DNA of 64,000 nt, taken from NCBI GenBank assembly GCA_022446985.1, contig JAKVBD010000002.1:1-64000 (forward strand), given 5' to 3'. The stretch's first letter is position 1. Each line of letters opens with the position of its first letter. Shown piece after piece: positions 18,003-25,686 of this stretch. The translations under genes and the position numbers were made by a program. This DNA comes from Lentisphaerales bacterium (GTDB lineage: Bacteria; Verrucomicrobiota; Lentisphaeria; Lentisphaerales; Lentisphaeraceae). The notes under the pieces were generated by a model. The model was not told the origin of the DNA. It did not search any database and was given only the letters and a program-made list of their open reading frames with translations.

Positions 18003-18067
18003 AAACCACCTTTTAGTTATCTGTGCTAACTATTACTCCGTCACATACCAGGAAGCGTCATGGAATT

Positions 18068-18085
18068 TTTACGATATACCGTAAT
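18068..18085 (-). promoter_or_regulatory. Operator-like palindrome, copy 4 (lipoprotein gene)
   Basis: TTTACG-ATATAC-CGTAAT, 65 bases upstream of the lipoprotein ATG and 13 bases past the response regulator stop. A -10-like TAATAG at 18035-18030 begins 41.5 bp from the palindrome centre, the same as at copies 2 and 5. Confidence 0.75.
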
Positions 18086-18098
18086 TATAGGGGAATTA

Positions 18099-18749
18099 TT
18101 AACGCAACAAACCGGACTTAATCGCCTTACTTACTGCTGCCGTTATATTATTAACTTCGAGCTTCTTACAGATTTTCCGGCAATTAAAGTCAACTGTGTG
18201 CTTCGGTATTTCGAGCTTTTCTGCCACCTCTTTTTGAGCGTAGCCATCTGCGATCAATTCCAAAATACTCAGTTCTTTGGTAGATAATTCAACGTTCAGA
18301 ACTACCGGTTGTTGTTTATTCAATGAAGCAACCAGATGCTTTGCAACATCTGGGTTTAAAGGTGAGCCTCCCTTTATCGCATCTTCCATAGCTTTGGCAA
18401 TTTCTTTAGAAGGAGACCGCTTTAATAGGTAACCTGAAGCACCTGCATTTAGGGCTTTTATAACTTTCGGTCGATCATCAAATACTGTTAAAATCAAAAT
18501 GTGAGTTTCTGTTGAAGCCGCTTTTATCTTCTTAATAGCATCTAAACCACCAATACCTGGAAGCCCAAGATCCAAAAGTAAAATATCCGGTTTTTCTCCG
18601 CCACCAGCCTCTAATAGATAAATGGCACTTTCACACTCTCCAAAGTGGTCATCACAAACTAAATTGGCTTCACGCTCAAGATTGCGTTTAAGTAACTTTC
18701 GGTACTTTTCATTATCTTCTATGATCCAAAAATTTATGGTGTCATCCAT
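18099..18749 (-). CDS. NarL/LuxR-family response regulator
   Basis: A 216-residue two-domain regulator. The receiver has the acidic pair E11-D12, phosphoacceptor D60 (DILLLDLGLPG) and K110. The C-terminal GerE-type helix-turn-helix runs from LSTKELSILELIADGYAQKE to AVSKAIKSGLL. It overlaps the sensor kinase gene by 8 bases and is its cognate partner. NarL-family dimers bind inverted repeats, so it is the natural candidate to bind the five TTTACGAT-type palindromes found at 12176-20717, one of which lies in front of its own operon. That link is inference from position and symmetry. Confidence 0.9.
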   Translation of the reverse strand: MDDTINFWIIEDNEKYRKLLKRNLEREANLVCDDHFGECESAIYLLEAGGGEKPDILLLDLGLPGIGGLDAIKKIKAASTETHILILTVFDDRPKVIKALNAGASGYLLKRSPSKEIAKAMEDAIKGGSPLNPDVAKHLVASLNKQQPVVLNVELSTKELSILELIADGYAQKEVAEKLEIPKHTVDFNCRKICKKLEVNNITAAVSKAIKSGLLR

Positions 18750-20628
18750 TCTTCTTTTGACTCCTGATTTTTAGCTTGAGCTTATTAACATTGTCGTCAG
18801 AATGACCGATTTGAAAATCCCAGCCGAGTTTATCGGCTCTTGAGTAAAGTGAAGGCGCCGCTTTTTTTAACGGCACTGAACCATTGTCTTCGATATCCAT
18901 AAAAAATATTTTGCTGTCAAAGCCCATACAAATATATGTTGAAGTAGCTTTACTGTATTTTTGTAAATTATTCAGGGATTCTTTATAAAAGAGAATAAAA
19001 TTTCGAATGAGATCTATGGGCCAACTCTCAATATGTTCAAAATTTTTAAATTGTATATTAAATTCAATATTCCTTAAGAGCCTTTCAGTAATTTCAGCTA
19101 AGTGTTTTTTGAACTCTTCTGGACCTTTCCTATTTGGATCCAGCATCCAGACTATGTCGTGCATAAACGCTGAGGTCTCATTTGTAATATCCATAATTTC
19201 ACGGGCATTTTCCTTGAGTTCCTCAGGGTCAATATCATCCTGATTGAGGTACTCTCCTATAAGATTTATACAGGCTAGGTTACTGCCAATTTCATCATGT
19301 AAATCGCTGGCAATTTCACGGCGCAACTTTTGTTGATGCAAATGACTGTCGTAACGACTTTTGACAATAACTCCAAGAGCTATCAATAATAATGCAGAGA
19401 TGATATAGGCAATGCTTTTGTATAGGGATAGAAAATAGGCTTCGCTTTTATATTTGCGTTTATTCAAGAGTGCCAGTTCTACCTCCAATTGATTGCGCTT
19501 AACTATGCCATTCAACCAATCTTGCAGGGGAATAATTTCGCCATAGCGTAATTTGCCATCATGCATAGCAGAAATACGATCTAAATTTATACTTTTAATT
19601 TTCTTTATTGAGCTCGATACCATAGCATCTTGAGTGATACTCTTGTGCCAATCTACCAGCTCAATTTCCGACATATTGCAATCATTCTTCTGGTTATAAA
19701 CTGCCAAAAATTCAACCCGGAACTTTTGAGATCTGACCTCTGGGAATTGAATTGCTAAAGGATTATCTCCAATAGTGATTACAGAGCTGCGCTTTTTTTC
19801 ATAAAACTTTTCCCAGGAATTCAACTTTTTGTTAAAAGAGTAAAATCTAATCTTACCAGGTAAATTATCCGGCCGACTGTGATTTGGTAACCAGGAACTG
19901 TAAAGGCGAATTTCATCTAAACGTCTTTCATTTTTAAAAACAAAATCAAAGCTTAATGATTTTTGCTGAGTCAGTAAACTTCCAATCCACAAAGACTGAG
20001 ACTCTTGAGCTCTGTGAGTTAAGATAGGCATCCCTAAAGACGATAGCCCGTCAACCAGGCACTCAGGCCCCTCTTTGTTTTTTTCACAATCTGTGGATAT
20101 GCTTTTATTCAGCGCTACATTTCGTCCATTACTGAAAACAAAGACTTCACCAAGTGCGTAGTAGTGTTGAACTAATAATTCAAGTAAATCTATTTTGAGG
20201 TAACGCACTTGTTCTTCATCCAAGTCGATTAGAATAGGCAAAGAGCTGTCAATATTTGACTCATCGCGAATGATTTCTTTGATCTCCTTAAAGTGGGAGT
20301 CGTCATTTTGAGAGACTGAGACTTTTAATTTTTTGGGAAAGCAATGAGCTTTGTTGCCATCCGGTGCCGGTTCAAGAGCAGGAACTATAACAATTTGATC
20401 TACGGCAAAAGCCTCACCAAGATCAATTGTCAGGTAACGTTTTGCTTTATCGTAGTGTAACCACTCACTTTTAAAGCCCATGGGCGCCCCTGATTCGTGC
20501 AAGGATGCTTTAGGTAGTTTGGTTAACCGAACCTGAATATCACTTATCTTTTGATTGAGGTCTTCTGCTGACGTCAGACAACACATCAACATAAGAGTAC
20601 TTATAAAGATAAATTGAGTGATTTTCAT
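18742..20628 (-). CDS. Sensor histidine kinase (HisKA_3) with discoidin-like outer domains
   Basis: A 628-residue membrane sensor. Residues 1-21 are a signal peptide. Residues about 30-170 and 170-330 each resemble an F5/8 type C (discoidin) beta-sandwich: YLTIDLGEAFAVDQIVIVPA and later NVALNKSISTDCEKN with LVDGLSS, LDEIRLYSSW and KFRVEFLAVY. One membrane helix spans about 403-423. The HisKA_3 dimerisation domain carries His444 (REIASDLHDEIGSNL). The ATPase N-box is NNLQKYSKA and the G1 box DIEDNGS; the catalytic domain is short. Discoidin folds typically bind sugars, so the ligand may be a glycan. It heads a two-gene operon with the LuxR regulator (8-base overlap). A palindrome and TATAAT lie just upstream, so it is probably autoregulated. 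Confidence 0.85.
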   Translation of the reverse strand: MKITQFIFISTLMLMCCLTSAEDLNQKISDIQVRLTKLPKASLHESGAPMGFKSEWLHYDKAKRYLTIDLGEAFAVDQIVIVPALEPAPDGNKAHCFPKKLKVSVSQNDDSHFKEIKEIIRDESNIDSSLPILIDLDEEQVRYLKIDLLELLVQHYYALGEVFVFSNGRNVALNKSISTDCEKNKEGPECLVDGLSSLGMPILTHRAQESQSLWIGSLLTQQKSLSFDFVFKNERRLDEIRLYSSWLPNHSRPDNLPGKIRFYSFNKKLNSWEKFYEKKRSSVITIGDNPLAIQFPEVRSQKFRVEFLAVYNQKNDCNMSEIELVDWHKSITQDAMVSSSIKKIKSINLDRISAMHDGKLRYGEIIPLQDWLNGIVKRNQLEVELALLNKRKYKSEAYFLSLYKSIAYIISALLLIALGVIVKSRYDSHLHQQKLRREIASDLHDEIGSNLACINLIGEYLNQDDIDPEELKENAREIMDITNETSAFMHDIVWMLDPNRKGPEEFKKHLAEITERLLRNIEFNIQFKNFEHIESWPIDLIRNFILFYKESLNNLQKYSKATSTYICMGFDSKIFFMDIEDNGSVPLKKAAPSLYSRADKLGWDFQIGHSDDNVNKLKLKIRSQKKNG

Positions 20629-20699
20629 AGGAGCTTAAGAGAACCTCTGCCAGTTTGGCAAATTATACTAAAGCTAAAGAGAAAATTAAAGAAAGATAA

Positions 20700-20717
20700 T
20701 TTACGATAAAACGTAAA
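20700..20717 (-). promoter_or_regulatory. Operator-like palindrome, copy 5 (sensor kinase operon)
   Basis: TTTACG-ATAAAA-CGTAAA, 71 bases upstream of the kinase start codon. A perfect -10 (TATAAT on the minus strand, 20667-20662) begins 41.5 bp from the palindrome centre. That puts the site at about -53 from the expected transcription start, a usual place for an activator. GGAG lies just before the ATG. Confidence 0.8.
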
Positions 20718-20778
20718 CAAGAAAAACGGATATATGAAGGAATTGTTTAGGCCTGTAAGAAATATAGAATGCAGACAC

Positions 20779-20812
20779 AAAAAAACGCCAATGAATAAAA
20801 TCACTGACGTTT
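20779..20812 (-). terminator. Terminator of the small cysteine-protein gene
   Basis: On the minus strand, arms 20812-20801 and 20794-20783 (AAACGTCAGTGA pairing with TCATTGGCGTTT, with wobbles) are followed by a run of seven T residues. Confidence 0.8.
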
Positions 20813-20833
20813 AAAAATTTCGCTAAAAAAGAA

Positions 20834-21007
20834 TTACTTAACGTCGCAAGTAGTTTCTTCTTTTACGTTACCAGCTTCGATCTCGTCGATACATTTCTGG
20901 TAAACATCGTTAACAGGGCAGCCACATTTGTGGTCGCCATTTGTTGCGTGTAATCTAGCTTGTTCCATGTGCCACTGGGCAACTTTAAGGTGTTGATCAA
21001 CGTTCAT
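20834..21007 (-). CDS. Small four-cysteine protein, 57 residues, unknown function
   Basis: The translation starts MNVDQHLKVAQWHMEQARLH, with AAAGGAT about 9 bases before the ATG, and ends EETTCDVK. It has no signal peptide. HKCGCPVNDVYQKC holds three cysteines and a fourth is near the end; together with histidines they could bind a metal. It has its own terminator (20779-20812), and a near-perfect palindrome lies 28 bases upstream, so it is a single-gene unit with regulation of its own. I do not recognise a family; a cytosolic metal- or redox-linked role is only a guess. Confidence 0.75.
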   Translation of the reverse strand: MNVDQHLKVAQWHMEQARLHATNGDHKCGCPVNDVYQKCIDEIEAGNVKEETTCDVK

Positions 21008-21034
21008 TGTATAATCCTTTTGTGTTTTACGTAC

Positions 21035-21051
21035 GCAGGGTTTAACCCTGC
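21035..21051 (-). promoter_or_regulatory. Palindrome GCAGGGTT-T-AACCCTGC upstream of the small cysteine protein
   Basis: Arms of 8 bp are separated by one base, too tight for an RNA hairpin of full length, so a DNA-binding site is more likely. It lies 28-44 bases upstream of the 21007 start codon. Confidence 0.55.
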
Positions 21052-21176
21052 CTTACTCTATACCCGCTACAGTAAGTTCAAGAAACATTTATCCAATAAT
21101 TTAGGATAATTCTAAATTTTGACTGAATTTTTAGCTCATTTCCTGTAAAACTTCACTATCTGCATGGCCTGAATAT

Positions 21177-21200
21177 AAAAAAGCCCGCAAAAGCGGGCTT
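21177..21200 (-). terminator. Terminator of the FKBP gene
   Basis: Arms AAGCCCGC and GCGGGCTT flank a four-base loop (21181-21200). A short T run follows on the minus strand, 17 bases past the stop. Confidence 0.85.
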
Positions 21201-21216
21201 AAACTAAAGCGAACTG

Positions 21217-21909
21217 TTATTTCTGGATAGAAATCAATTCAATATCGAAAACCAAAGTTGCGTTTGGTGGGATTCTTGGTGGAGCACCGCGCTCGCCATA
21301 AGCCAACGCACCTGGGATTTTAAATCTGTATTTTGAACCAATAGTCATTAGCTGAACTCCTTCAGTCCAACCTTTAATAACCTGATTAAGACCAAATGTT
21401 GCCGGCTGGCCACGATCTACAGAACTGTCAAACTTTGAACCATCTGTCAAGTAACCTGTATAGTGTACTGTCACTTTATCAGTAGCTTTTGGCTTGTCGC
21501 CGGTACCTTCTTTGATGACTTTGTACTCAAGGCCAGACTCAGTCTTAGTCAGGTTTTTTGCTTCCAAAAAGCTTTGAAGTTCTTTTCGGTTTTTTGCTTT
21601 TTGTTCATTCTGAATGACCTCAAAAGCTGCTTTCATAGCCATCTGATCAATTGGGTTTTTACCGCCCTTAACTGCATCTTGGACAGCCTTAAGAACCACA
21701 TCGATGTCAACGTATTCTTTCTGAGAAGAAAATTGACCACCGATTTGATAGCCATAAAAAGTACTCACAGTTTTCACAGCATCTTCTAGACTTGGAGCTG
21801 CAACGGCTTTAACTGTGGCTTCTGCTTTTGCAGCGTCCTGAGCTGATAAAGTCAGTGATGCACCAAACAGGCTACATGCTAGAGCCTTCTTAAAATTGGT
21901 CATTTTCAT
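21217..21909 (-). CDS. FKBP-type peptidyl-prolyl isomerase, exported
   Basis: The frame opens at 21969, but the Met at 21909 fits best. It has AAGGA upstream and begins a signal peptide ([20 protein letters not shown], cleaved after LSA), giving 230 residues. The first half is the helical FKBP N-terminal dimerisation domain ([20 protein letters not shown]). The second half is the FKBP catalytic domain: [58 protein letters not shown]. The layout matches Mip/FkpA-like periplasmic foldases. It has its own terminator. Confidence 0.9.
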   Translation of the reverse strand: MKMTNFKKALACSLFGASLTLSAQDAAKAEATVKAVAAPSLEDAVKTVSTFYGYQIGGQFSSQKEYVDIDVVLKAVQDAVKGGKNPIDQMAMKAAFEVIQNEQKAKNRKELQSFLEAKNLTKTESGLEYKVIKEGTGDKPKATDKVTVHYTGYLTDGSKFDSSVDRGQPATFGLNQVIKGWTEGVQLMTIGSKYRFKIPGALAYGERGAPPRIPPNATLVFDIELISIQK

Positions 21910-22010
21910 TCTCGAATCCTTAATTTTTAGAAAAGTCGTAATATTTTTAAATAAAAGAGACTGCAGCAATTATTTAAAACAAGAACAAAACAGACTTTTT
22001 TCGGCCTATC

Positions 22011-22619
22011 ATGTTCCAAGATGATCTATTTAAAAACTCAGAAGAGACTCACCTCCTCAAAGAAGGGAAACTTGTACTTATCAGAGGCTTTTTGGATAGT
22101 AATGACGCTAAGTCCTATTTTGAGCGTTTTATAAGGGAGCTAAACTGGCACCAAGACCTTATTACCATTCATGGTAAAACTATGCCAATCCCACGTTTAA
22201 ATGCATGGTATGCTGACGCTGACCACAACTATCAATATTCAGGAATTAAACTCCAAACAAATCAATGGACTAACACTTTACGGCGAATCAAAGAAAAACT
22301 TTTTGAGCAATTTGGTGAAAACTTCAACTCATGCTTAGCCAATCTTTATAGAGATGGTAAGGACTCTGTATCATGGCACTCAGATGATGAACCCGAACTC
22401 GGTAAAAACCCTACTATTTTTTCCATAAGTCTCGGTGAAGAAAGGAAATTTCACATTCGCAACAAGAATAACCACTCGGATAAACTCATCCTGAACCTTC
22501 CTCATAATTCTCTACTCATCATGATAGGTAGTTTGCAGCATATCTATGAGCATCAAGTTCCAAAAGAAAAGTCGAAGCTGCACTCAAGAGTAAACCTTAC
22601 ATTCAGAAAAGTTTACTGA
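22011..22619 (+). CDS. AlkB-like alkylated-DNA dioxygenase
   Basis: A 202-residue 2-oxoglutarate/Fe(II) dioxygenase, length and motif order as in ALKBH2/3-type AlkB proteins. Iron ligands are H123 and D125 (SWHSDDEPELG) and H181; R193 (SRVNLTFRK) binds 2-oxoglutarate. NLYRDGKDSV and GEERKFHIR are family blocks, and the P-R-L-N-A-W-Y stretch forms the base-recognition region. It would oxidatively remove methyl groups from adenine or cytosine in DNA. It has no signal peptide and stands alone, divergent from the FKBP gene. No ribosome binding site is obvious and the intergenic gap is only about 100 bases. Confidence 0.88.
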   Translation: MFQDDLFKNSEETHLLKEGKLVLIRGFLDSNDAKSYFERFIRELNWHQDLITIHGKTMPIPRLNAWYADADHNYQYSGIKLQTNQWTNTLRRIKEKLFEQFGENFNSCLANLYRDGKDSVSWHSDDEPELGKNPTIFSISLGEERKFHIRNKNNHSDKLILNLPHNSLLIMIGSLQHIYEHQVPKEKSKLHSRVNLTFRKVY

Positions 22620-22710
22620 TTTTCAAAGAGTTACTGCTAAAGAGTTTGACGCATTTACAATCACCTCTAAACTTGGGTATTATTTTTCTTAAATTTATAT
22701 GGATTGAACA

Positions 22711-23559
22711 ATGTACGCAGTTTTAACACTGAATTGTTTAGATAAACGCGGCATAGTCGCTGATGTAACGACTTTTATAAATGAAGTCGAGGGAAATATC
22801 CTTGACTCTCAGCAACACAGAGAAGAACTTGGAAACCAGTTCTTTATGTTTACTAAGTTTGATATTTCTTCTTTAAATTGTACTCGCAAAGAACTTAGTG
22901 AAAAAATGTCAGAAATTGCCAGTAAGTACGATATGACCTGGTCTCTCACTTTCTCGGATAAACAGAAGCGCATGGCAATTATGGTTTCAAAGTACGACCA
23001 CTGTTTATACGATCTTCTTCTTAGACACAAATACGGCGAACTCAATACTGAGATTGCTTTGATTGTCAGTAACCACCTTGATTTGGAAAATGTTGCTGAA
23101 CACTTTGGGGTTCCTTACTTCTATATCCCTCGAGATAAGGACAATCGCGAAGAAGCAGATAAAAAAGCTATCGAGCTTTTCCAAAGCCATCAGGTAGACT
23201 TCATTGCTATGGCTAGATACATGCAGATTCTTACCCCTACTCTGCTTGATTGCTATCCGGATAAAGTCATCAATGTTCATCACGGATTCCTTCCAGCCTT
23301 CAAAGGTGCTAAGCCATATCATCAAGCTTATGAAAAAGGTGTTAAACTCATTGGTGCCAGCAGTCACTATGCTACAGCTGAGCTTGATATGGGCCCGCTT
23401 ATTGAACAGGAAACTGCCCGCGTTGACCACTCTTACTGCGTTGAGGATCTAATACAACTTGGTAGAAGCATTGAGTCTCGCGTTCTTGCAGAAGCTGTAA
23501 AGGCTCACATCGAGGATCGCATCATTGTCTTCAATAACCGAACCATAGTATTTTCTTAA
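22711..23559 (+). CDS. purU: Formyltetrahydrofolate deformylase
   Basis: A 282-residue enzyme hydrolysing 10-formyltetrahydrofolate to tetrahydrofolate and formate. An N-terminal ACT domain (NCLDKRGIVADVTTFINEVE) precedes the formyltransferase-like catalytic domain. The catalytic triad is N188, H190 (INVHHGFLPAFKGA) and D226 (ELDMGPLIEQ). KPYHQAYEKGVKLIGA is the folate-site block. Most PurU proteins have HHSFLPAF; the Ser-to-Gly change here is slight. A small secreted protein gene starts on the very next base, so the two share a transcript. Confidence 0.93.
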   Translation: MYAVLTLNCLDKRGIVADVTTFINEVEGNILDSQQHREELGNQFFMFTKFDISSLNCTRKELSEKMSEIASKYDMTWSLTFSDKQKRMAIMVSKYDHCLYDLLLRHKYGELNTEIALIVSNHLDLENVAEHFGVPYFYIPRDKDNREEADKKAIELFQSHQVDFIAMARYMQILTPTLLDCYPDKVINVHHGFLPAFKGAKPYHQAYEKGVKLIGASSHYATAELDMGPLIEQETARVDHSYCVEDLIQLGRSIESRVLAEAVKAHIEDRIIVFNNRTIVFS

Positions 23560-23946
23560 ATGAGAAGGTTCATTCTACTTTTAATGCTGGTACCAGCCTT
23601 GCTTCTGGCAGAAAAGCCAGTTAACCACAAGGAAGCTTTTTTTGTAAATGCTTTGAACTTAACTGAAAAACTTGCGAGTATTCTAGAAGCGGCCAAAAGC
23701 AGTAAAAATATGCAGGCTGCTGCAGTAAGAATAGAGCAACTCGTTCCTAAAGCTTTAGAAATAAAAAAGAAAGCTCAGGAATCAGGAATGAATCAGCTCA
23801 GTAAGCAAGAACGCAAAAGGCTTACAGAAAAGTATAAAGATAGAATTGTCAAAGCCTCAACGAAAGTCATGACTCTTAGCCGTGAATTAAGCAAGTCTCC
23901 TGAAATACTTCAGGCTATTATGAAAATTCAAAAGGCAATGAATTAA
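23560..23946 (+). CDS. Small exported helical protein of unknown function
   Basis: A 128-residue protein with a signal peptide (MRRFILLLMLVPALLLA) and an all-helical, lysine-rich, partly coiled-coil body (NALNLTEKLASILEAAKSSK, KKKAQESGMNQLSKQERKRL). There is no cysteine and no recognised motif. Its ATG abuts the purU stop codon without a gap, so it is translationally coupled, although the two products should be in different compartments. Function not known. Confidence 0.7.
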   Translation: MRRFILLLMLVPALLLAEKPVNHKEAFFVNALNLTEKLASILEAAKSSKNMQAAAVRIEQLVPKALEIKKKAQESGMNQLSKQERKRLTEKYKDRIVKASTKVMTLSRELSKSPEILQAIMKIQKAMN

Positions 23947-23982
23947 TAAAAAAGGCCGACTCTTTCGAGTCGGCCTTTTAAT
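23945..23982. terminator. Bidirectional terminator
   Basis: Arms AAAGGCCGACTC (23951-23962) and GAGTCGGCCTTT (23967-23978) with a four-base loop. An A run on one side and T residues on the other serve the convergent 23560 and 23999 genes. Confidence 0.9.
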
Positions 23983-23998
23983 GAAATTACAGAGAAAC

Positions 23999-24586
23999 TT
24001 AAGAAAGTACCTGGCGAAGCTTTTCGACAAAAGCTTTAATACCAATTGGCTTACTGATGAGATCGTCTGCTTGGATCTCTTCAATCTCTTGCTTAGTCTC
24101 TTCGTCTGCATAGGCAGTCATGATGATAATTTTAACATCCTTGAAGTCTGCATTACCACGCATTTGGCGGCAAAACTCAAAACCGTTCATTTTAGGCATT
24201 CTTAAATCAAGAAGAACAATGGATGGATGCCAACTACCAACGATAAGAGCTGCATCTATACCATTTGTTGACTCTTTAACTTCAAAGTCACCAGCAATAC
24301 TCAAACAATCTTGAGCAAACTGACGGAAATTCTCATCGTCATCTACGATTAAAACTTTTGCTCGGTCAGATTCAGCACCATCCTTGGCTTTCTTCTCAGT
24401 ATTTACGTTGATATCAAAGCCGCGCTTTTCTGCAAATTCTATAAGATCTGAGCGGCGGAATCTTCTGTGCCCACCTGGAGTTGTCGCAGGAGTCAATTCT
24501 CCTCTTTCGACCCAGTTAATCAAACTGGTACGAGCAATCCCCAACAAATCTGCCGCTTCATTTGTTGTTAATATTTCTTTAGACAT
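23999..24586 (-). CDS. DNA-binding response regulator: MerR/excisionase-type HTH fused to receiver
   Basis: A 195-residue protein in which the DNA-binding domain comes first. Residues 1-55 are a MerR-like/HTH_17 domain (TTNEAADLLGIARTSLINWV, then GGHRRFRRSDLIEFAEKRG). A charged linker leads to a receiver at about 77-195 with the acidic pocket D82-D84, phosphoacceptor D127 (VLLDLRMPKMNG) and SKPIG lysine. Most response regulators have the opposite order. There is no kinase adjacent, so it is an orphan. It is monocistronic, with -10-like TATTAT/TATACA sequence upstream around 24615-24625. Confidence 0.88.
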   Translation of the reverse strand: MSKEILTTNEAADLLGIARTSLINWVERGELTPATTPGGHRRFRRSDLIEFAEKRGFDINVNTEKKAKDGAESDRAKVLIVDDDENFRQFAQDCLSIAGDFEVKESTNGIDAALIVGSWHPSIVLLDLRMPKMNGFEFCRQMRGNADFKDVKIIIMTAYADEETKQEIEEIQADDLISKPIGIKAFVEKLRQVLS

Positions 24587-24787
24587 TATTTAATATTTTC
24601 CAAAATTCGAATCTGTGTATAATAGATAATATAAAAAGTTTAAATAGATAAACAAGTCTGTATTAGCATATTTGTCACTTTGAGCACAATTTTACAAATT
24701 TAAACTGCTAACAGCAAGACCAGAATCAACTCTGCCACTTTAAACACTTAGTTGATATTTCATGGAGTATTTAGTTACATAAAAAAG

Positions 24788-24864
24788 TGGGGTAGCTAAC
24801 CGGATTTGAACCGGCGACAACCGGAATCACAATCCGGCGCTCTACCGACTGAGCTATAGCTACC
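24788..24864 (-). tRNA. tRNA-His (anticodon GTG)
   Basis: On the minus strand, 77 bases fold as a tRNA. The acceptor arm starts GGTAGCTA and ends TAGCTACC, the D arm reads AGCTCAGTCGGTAGAGC, the anticodon stem CCGGA/TCCGG encloses TTGTGAT, and the T arm holds GGTTCAAATCC. The 3' end CCA is encoded. An extra 5' G pairs with the discriminator C, the tRNA-His hallmark. Confidence 0.97.
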
Positions 24865-24936
24865 ACATCAAAAATGTGCTAAACATTAATTCGCATTTAC
24901 ATGCTGTCAACTCTGCTTTTACTATATATTCACATT

Positions 24937-25614
24937 TTATCTAATCAAAGGATCTTTCTGCCCCGCTTTGCTGAATGCAAGCTCTCTCTCAACACAACTT
25001 GGACAAACTTTACATGGTTTCTCACCGCCACGGTAACAGGTCCATGTACGACTAAAATCAACGCCATTTACAATTCCTATAGTCACAACGTCTGCTTTAC
25101 TCTTATGAACAAAAGGAGCTTTGATGGTAACACTATCTCGTCGGTTCAACGAAAGAACGTTGTTTATATTGTCCAAAAATGCTTCAGTACAGTCCCAATA
25201 ACCATACTCATCTTGAGCCTGGGCTCCATAAAAGACCTGTCGACAGCCACAACTCTCTGCATAAGATGCCGCCAATGAAAGGAGCATCATATTTCTATTT
25301 GGAACGTATGTTATTGGCTGATCAAGGTCTTTCTCTGCGATGCTCTCAAGTTCCGGGACTTCAATTGCATCGCCGACCAGTGAAGATGAGTTTTTAAGAA
25401 TCTCCTTCATAAAGCCAAGATCCAGTACTCTATGCTCTTTAACCTCAGGAAATTTTTCGCAGTTCCAACTTGCTTCTTCTAACTCTCTCGAATGCTTCTG
25501 ACCATAATTAAACGACAGAGCATAGACCTCGTCCACTTTTAAAGTGTTTATTGCGTAGTGAAGAAGGGTTACGGAATCCATCCCTCCACTTATCAAAATA
25601 ACGCATTTACTCAT
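24937..25614 (-). CDS. queC: 7-cyano-7-deazaguanine synthase
   Basis: QueC makes preQ0 from 7-carboxy-7-deazaguanine, ammonia and ATP in queuosine synthesis. The PP-loop SGGMDS lies near the N-terminus (CVILISGGMDSVTLLHY). The family blocks YVPNRNMMLLSLAASYAE and CTEAFLDN are present. Four zinc-binding cysteines close the protein (CYRGGEKPCKVCPSC). The frame is open from 25629, but the Met at 25614 starts the canonical N-terminus MSKCVIL and has GGTGAAAAG upstream. The preceding tRNA-His gene is one of the four tRNAs that normally carry queuosine; the adjacency may be chance. No other queuosine gene is in the window. Confidence 0.95.
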   Translation of the reverse strand: MSKCVILISGGMDSVTLLHYAINTLKVDEVYALSFNYGQKHSRELEEASWNCEKFPEVKEHRVLDLGFMKEILKNSSSLVGDAIEVPELESIAEKDLDQPITYVPNRNMMLLSLAASYAESCGCRQVFYGAQAQDEYGYWDCTEAFLDNINNVLSLNRRDSVTIKAPFVHKSKADVVTIGIVNGVDFSRTWTCYRGGEKPCKVCPSCVERELAFSKAGQKDPLIR

Positions 25615-25633
25615 TGTTCTTTTCACCATAAAA

Positions 25634-25660
25634 CAAAAAAGGCAGCCAAGGGCTGCCTTT
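25634..25660 (-). terminator. Terminator of the 25687 pilus ATPase gene
   Basis: Arms AAAGGCAGCC (25638-25647) and GGCTGCCTTT (25651-25660) with a three-base loop, followed on the minus strand by six T residues in total. Confidence 0.9.
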
Positions 25661-25686
25661 AAAATTAACTAACTAAAGTTTTAAAC

